Shown here: positions 61,524 through 64,000 of the stretch, in pieces
Numbering within the stretch: the stretch's first letter is position 1
Layout of the letters: each line of letters opens with the position of its first letter
DNA from: Branchiostoma floridae
Lineage: Eukaryota > Chordata > Leptocardii > Amphioxiformes > Branchiostomatidae
DNA: 64,000 nucleotides
Direction: 5' to 3'
Assembly (NCBI RefSeq): GCF_000003815.2
Contig: NC_049981.1
Location: 23,861,593 to 23,925,592, forward strand
Position numbers and translations under genes: made by a program
The notes under the pieces: generated by a model
Told to the model about the DNA's origin: nothing
Database searches by the model: none
Seen by the model: only the letters and a program-made list of their open reading frames with translations

Positions 61524-62530
61524 GACGGCGGTAGGCCAATGAATTGTCTTTGATTCGCTTGTACTGCATGTGCTGAGTTGCCGGGTTAGCTTACCCGAAG
61601 GTCAGGGAAGTTGGCGAAACCAACCAATCGGCGTAGGATTTTTTGCACCCGAATGTAGGCGAAGCCGAGCAGCGAGCGTAAGCGAGAACTTAGTTGAAGG
61701 TTCCGGTTCGGAATTTCAAGTGACCAGATATCTAAATAGTCCCTAAGAATAAGACGCAAATCAGAGATTGTCTCTATAGTTTTGGCTCTAGATTTTTCGG
61801 CTACCGCTTTAGCAATGTATAATCTTTTATACATCTCCAAATACTTGTTGTTCGTAGCGTTTTATGGTGTCGGAGATTTGATCGTGCGGCGAACACTTCC
61901 TGGTATTAGTGCGCGCGATAGCGGTAAAGCGTTTCGTCGCCTGATTACCCAGATCGTGCGTTCTATGTGCGTTTTGGGTGTTTTAGCGCCATCGGAGCTT
62001 GCAGAAAACCTATCGGATAACTTTTTTTTCCTTTTTACTCAGTATACAGAAGAAGTCTTGACCTTCATTGCCATATTAGTCATTATCCCAGGAAAACTCA
62101 TTTTTACCGTGTAGCGGCCTGTAAAAGATGGCCCCAAATTAGCATTTTTTTAATGAAAAGCTTATATTTTTGATGGTTTTTACCAAAAATAACATTTCTA
62201 CAGAAAATGTCAAATGAGTCTGTCGGTCAGCGACAAGGCACCATTTTCTATCGGAAATATTGAATTGTCCGAAAAGCGGTGTTTTGAGCAGCGCTAGTGC
62301 TTTTCTCAGAGACAGTCAAATCGGCCCCAATTCGTAAATAAAACTCCGAACCGGAACCTGAAAGGCGGCGCAGAGGATGACGGGAAATACTCGCGCTAAG
62401 GATGACGGGAGCATCTGATGGGGTATTTCCGGATTGGTTGGCGCACTAGCACAGGGTGTTACCGCTGCAGCCGCGCAGCGGGTTCCCATTACTCAACAAA
62501 AACACCTTGGCCTACCGCCCGTGCATCACC
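61524..62530. mobile_element. TIR element nested in an older dispersed repeat
   Basis: GCGGTAGGCCAA at the left (61528-61539) and TTGGCCTACCGC at the right (62507-62518) are inverted; CGTG occurs next to both ends and could be the target duplication. A second internal inverted pair, GGTTCCGGTTCGGA (about 61698-61711) and TCCGAACCGGAACC (about 62346-62359), lies about 175 bp inside each end. An internal 110-codon frame (61782-62114, +) resembles nothing I know. It is GC-richer than the flanks. Confidence 0.65.
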
Positions 62531-62800
62531 ATGGATATCTAAATATCGAAAGATTTCGACGATTCCTTAACACGTAGTTGAGTTATGCTCCACTAGACAT
62601 GGAAACAAAACCGGTCCCTGCAGTTAAAAAAGTCGCTAGTGGGCAAACGCATGGTACTTACTCTCTGCCTCAAGAGCTATCTACATGTACCATTTATAAT
62701 CACGGCAACAGCATGTATGGAACACCAGATATAAAAAAATTGGAATTTCTGTCCAGTGCCTTAGAAAGCCACTAGGCGGCCCATTATCGAACTTTTTTTC
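62531..62800. repeat. Dispersed repeat, right part
   Basis: GGTCCCTGCAGTT, AAGAGCTATCTAC, AATCACG.C.ACAGCATGT and CCACTAGGCGGCCCATTATCG align with modules at about 24280-24440 and complete the repeat broken by the element at 61524-62530. Confidence 0.65.
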
Positions 62801-64000
62801 TGAATGATGTTAGATTATGTTAATATTGACATCATTTGTATACTTTATGCAAACATGTTGTAAAAGCTTACTGAAGAAAGGCTTACACAACATATGCCAT
62901 TTGGAAAAATGAGACGATCAATAGGCATACATTACAGTTCATTACCATTGGCATTGTAATGATCAAAAATCACTTTGCGATTGTTTGAGATCATAAACTA
63001 GTGGAACTCAAGTCAGAGAAGTTCAAAAGTCGAACTAAATATGTCCACAAGGAAAGATAGGTTGGTGGGATCATTTGAGGTTTGAGGGAACCCAACCAAG
63101 CATGCCCGCATCGTGTAAGGAATACATTTACTTTGCTACTCTATGCCGCACGGGGAAGTCTTGACAACATTTGAGACTTAAATAAGGCTAAGATTGCCCC
63201 TCTCGAATGTAGTGGATTTCATTTGATAATCATTTAATGCAAAACTACATTTGCATCGACTAATAAGCTTTAGATTTGTTCATAACCCCCATCCATTTCG
63301 ATTTTTCAGAAATGTACTATAACCCCAAACTGGTTATGTCTTAGGCTTTATTTTCGTGTATATATTTGAGAAATGTATAAGAAAGATTGTGACTAAAAGA
63401 ATTTAGCCAATACGACGATAATCTGGAGTTTGAGAAGCCTTTTTGATCTTCTTCCGTTTACAGAGTACGGACCTTTAGAGAAAAGAGATAACGGTTAAAA
63501 GGCTGGGCTCCGGGCTGCTTATGTCGCATCCCGACAATCACTGACGTTTTACTGTTGATAACTTTGCAACACATTTTGTATTAAGCCTATGGACTCCAAT
63601 TCTGGAAACCTGCGAGTAGCAAAATGTTAAGCTAAAGGGACGGATTCTGTTTGACCTGAGGAAACCTTCATGCCAAGCCCCACACCCCTAAAAACTTTAC
63701 TTTGTTCATATGAGCAATATGAGCAAACGCGTTTTTATAAATAACTATATTCAAAAGCTGCATTCTGCTACGTCAATTGCAGGTTTTGGTCCCCGTGCTC
63801 ATTAGTAATGACAATTGGGGTGCGGTCCCTCTTGAGATGTTTCTCTTCCCTCCAAAGCTTTCTGGAAATAGCATTTATTATGAAATAACAATGCACTTGG
63901 CTAGCACTGGAATGAAAGGTGAGTGACATAAAGGATGTGAATACGCTCTGTATGAAACGGCACGTGTTGCCGACACGAGACGAAAACGACAGAAAAGAAA
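62801..64000. other. Intergenic, right edge
   Basis: No exon, RNA gene or bounded repeat recognised on either strand. Confidence 0.5.

Noticed and set aside
61782-62114. 110-codon frame in the nested element, considered as a transposase
   Set aside because: No catalytic DDE/D-type pattern or zinc finger visible; hydrophobic and short.

Overview
The window is metazoan genomic DNA: AT-rich, repeat-laden, with split genes carrying GT/AG introns and conserved families. The combination of an erlin gene, two neuropeptide FF receptor-like GPCRs, a secreted DNase I-like enzyme and an actin is compatible with an invertebrate deuterostome. I favour a cephalochordate (amphioxus, Branchiostoma); that is inference from gene and repeat character, not proof. 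No prokaryotic features, rRNA genes or CRISPR arrays are visible.

Layout. 1-1.9 kb: 5' end of an erlin (SPFH family) gene on the minus strand, running off the left edge. 2-14.2 kb: mostly non-coding and rich in inverted-repeat DNA elements (1941-2127, 5360-6318, 6720-7916, 7979-8181), one possible small intronless gene (8340-8525, minus), a tRNA-type SINE remnant, and a 24-bp minisatellite (13725-14243) that is open in both directions. 15.0-19.1 kb: a complete five-exon NPFF-receptor-like GPCR (387 aa, minus). 19.6-31 kb: dispersed repeats, a CA array, two LINE 3' fragments and a TIR element (29940-30863). 32.0-39.7 kb: a ten-exon secreted DNase I-like gene (426 aa, minus) with a C-terminal extension of about 124 residues absent from ordinary DNase I. 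40.9-41.0 kb: an orphan cysteine-rich exon candidate. 41.9-45.3 kb: a TATA-box actin gene with a non-coding first exon (379 aa, plus). 47.8-48.2 kb: decayed Penelope-like GIY-YIG fragment. 53.0-53.2 kb: a GCGAA-rich MITE. 56694-56793: 100-N assembly gap. 57.1-59.7 kb: second, three-exon NPFF-receptor-like GPCR (380 aa, plus). 61-62.8 kb: a 78-bp copied piece of that receptor's last exon, then a TIR element nested in an older repeat.

The genes do not form a functional cluster. The two receptors are paralogues: they share the positions and phases of their first two introns, and the middle exon is exactly 100 nt in both. All spliced models were checked by hand for reading-frame continuity and GT/AG junctions. 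Repeat-family names rest on visible termini and motifs, not on database searches.
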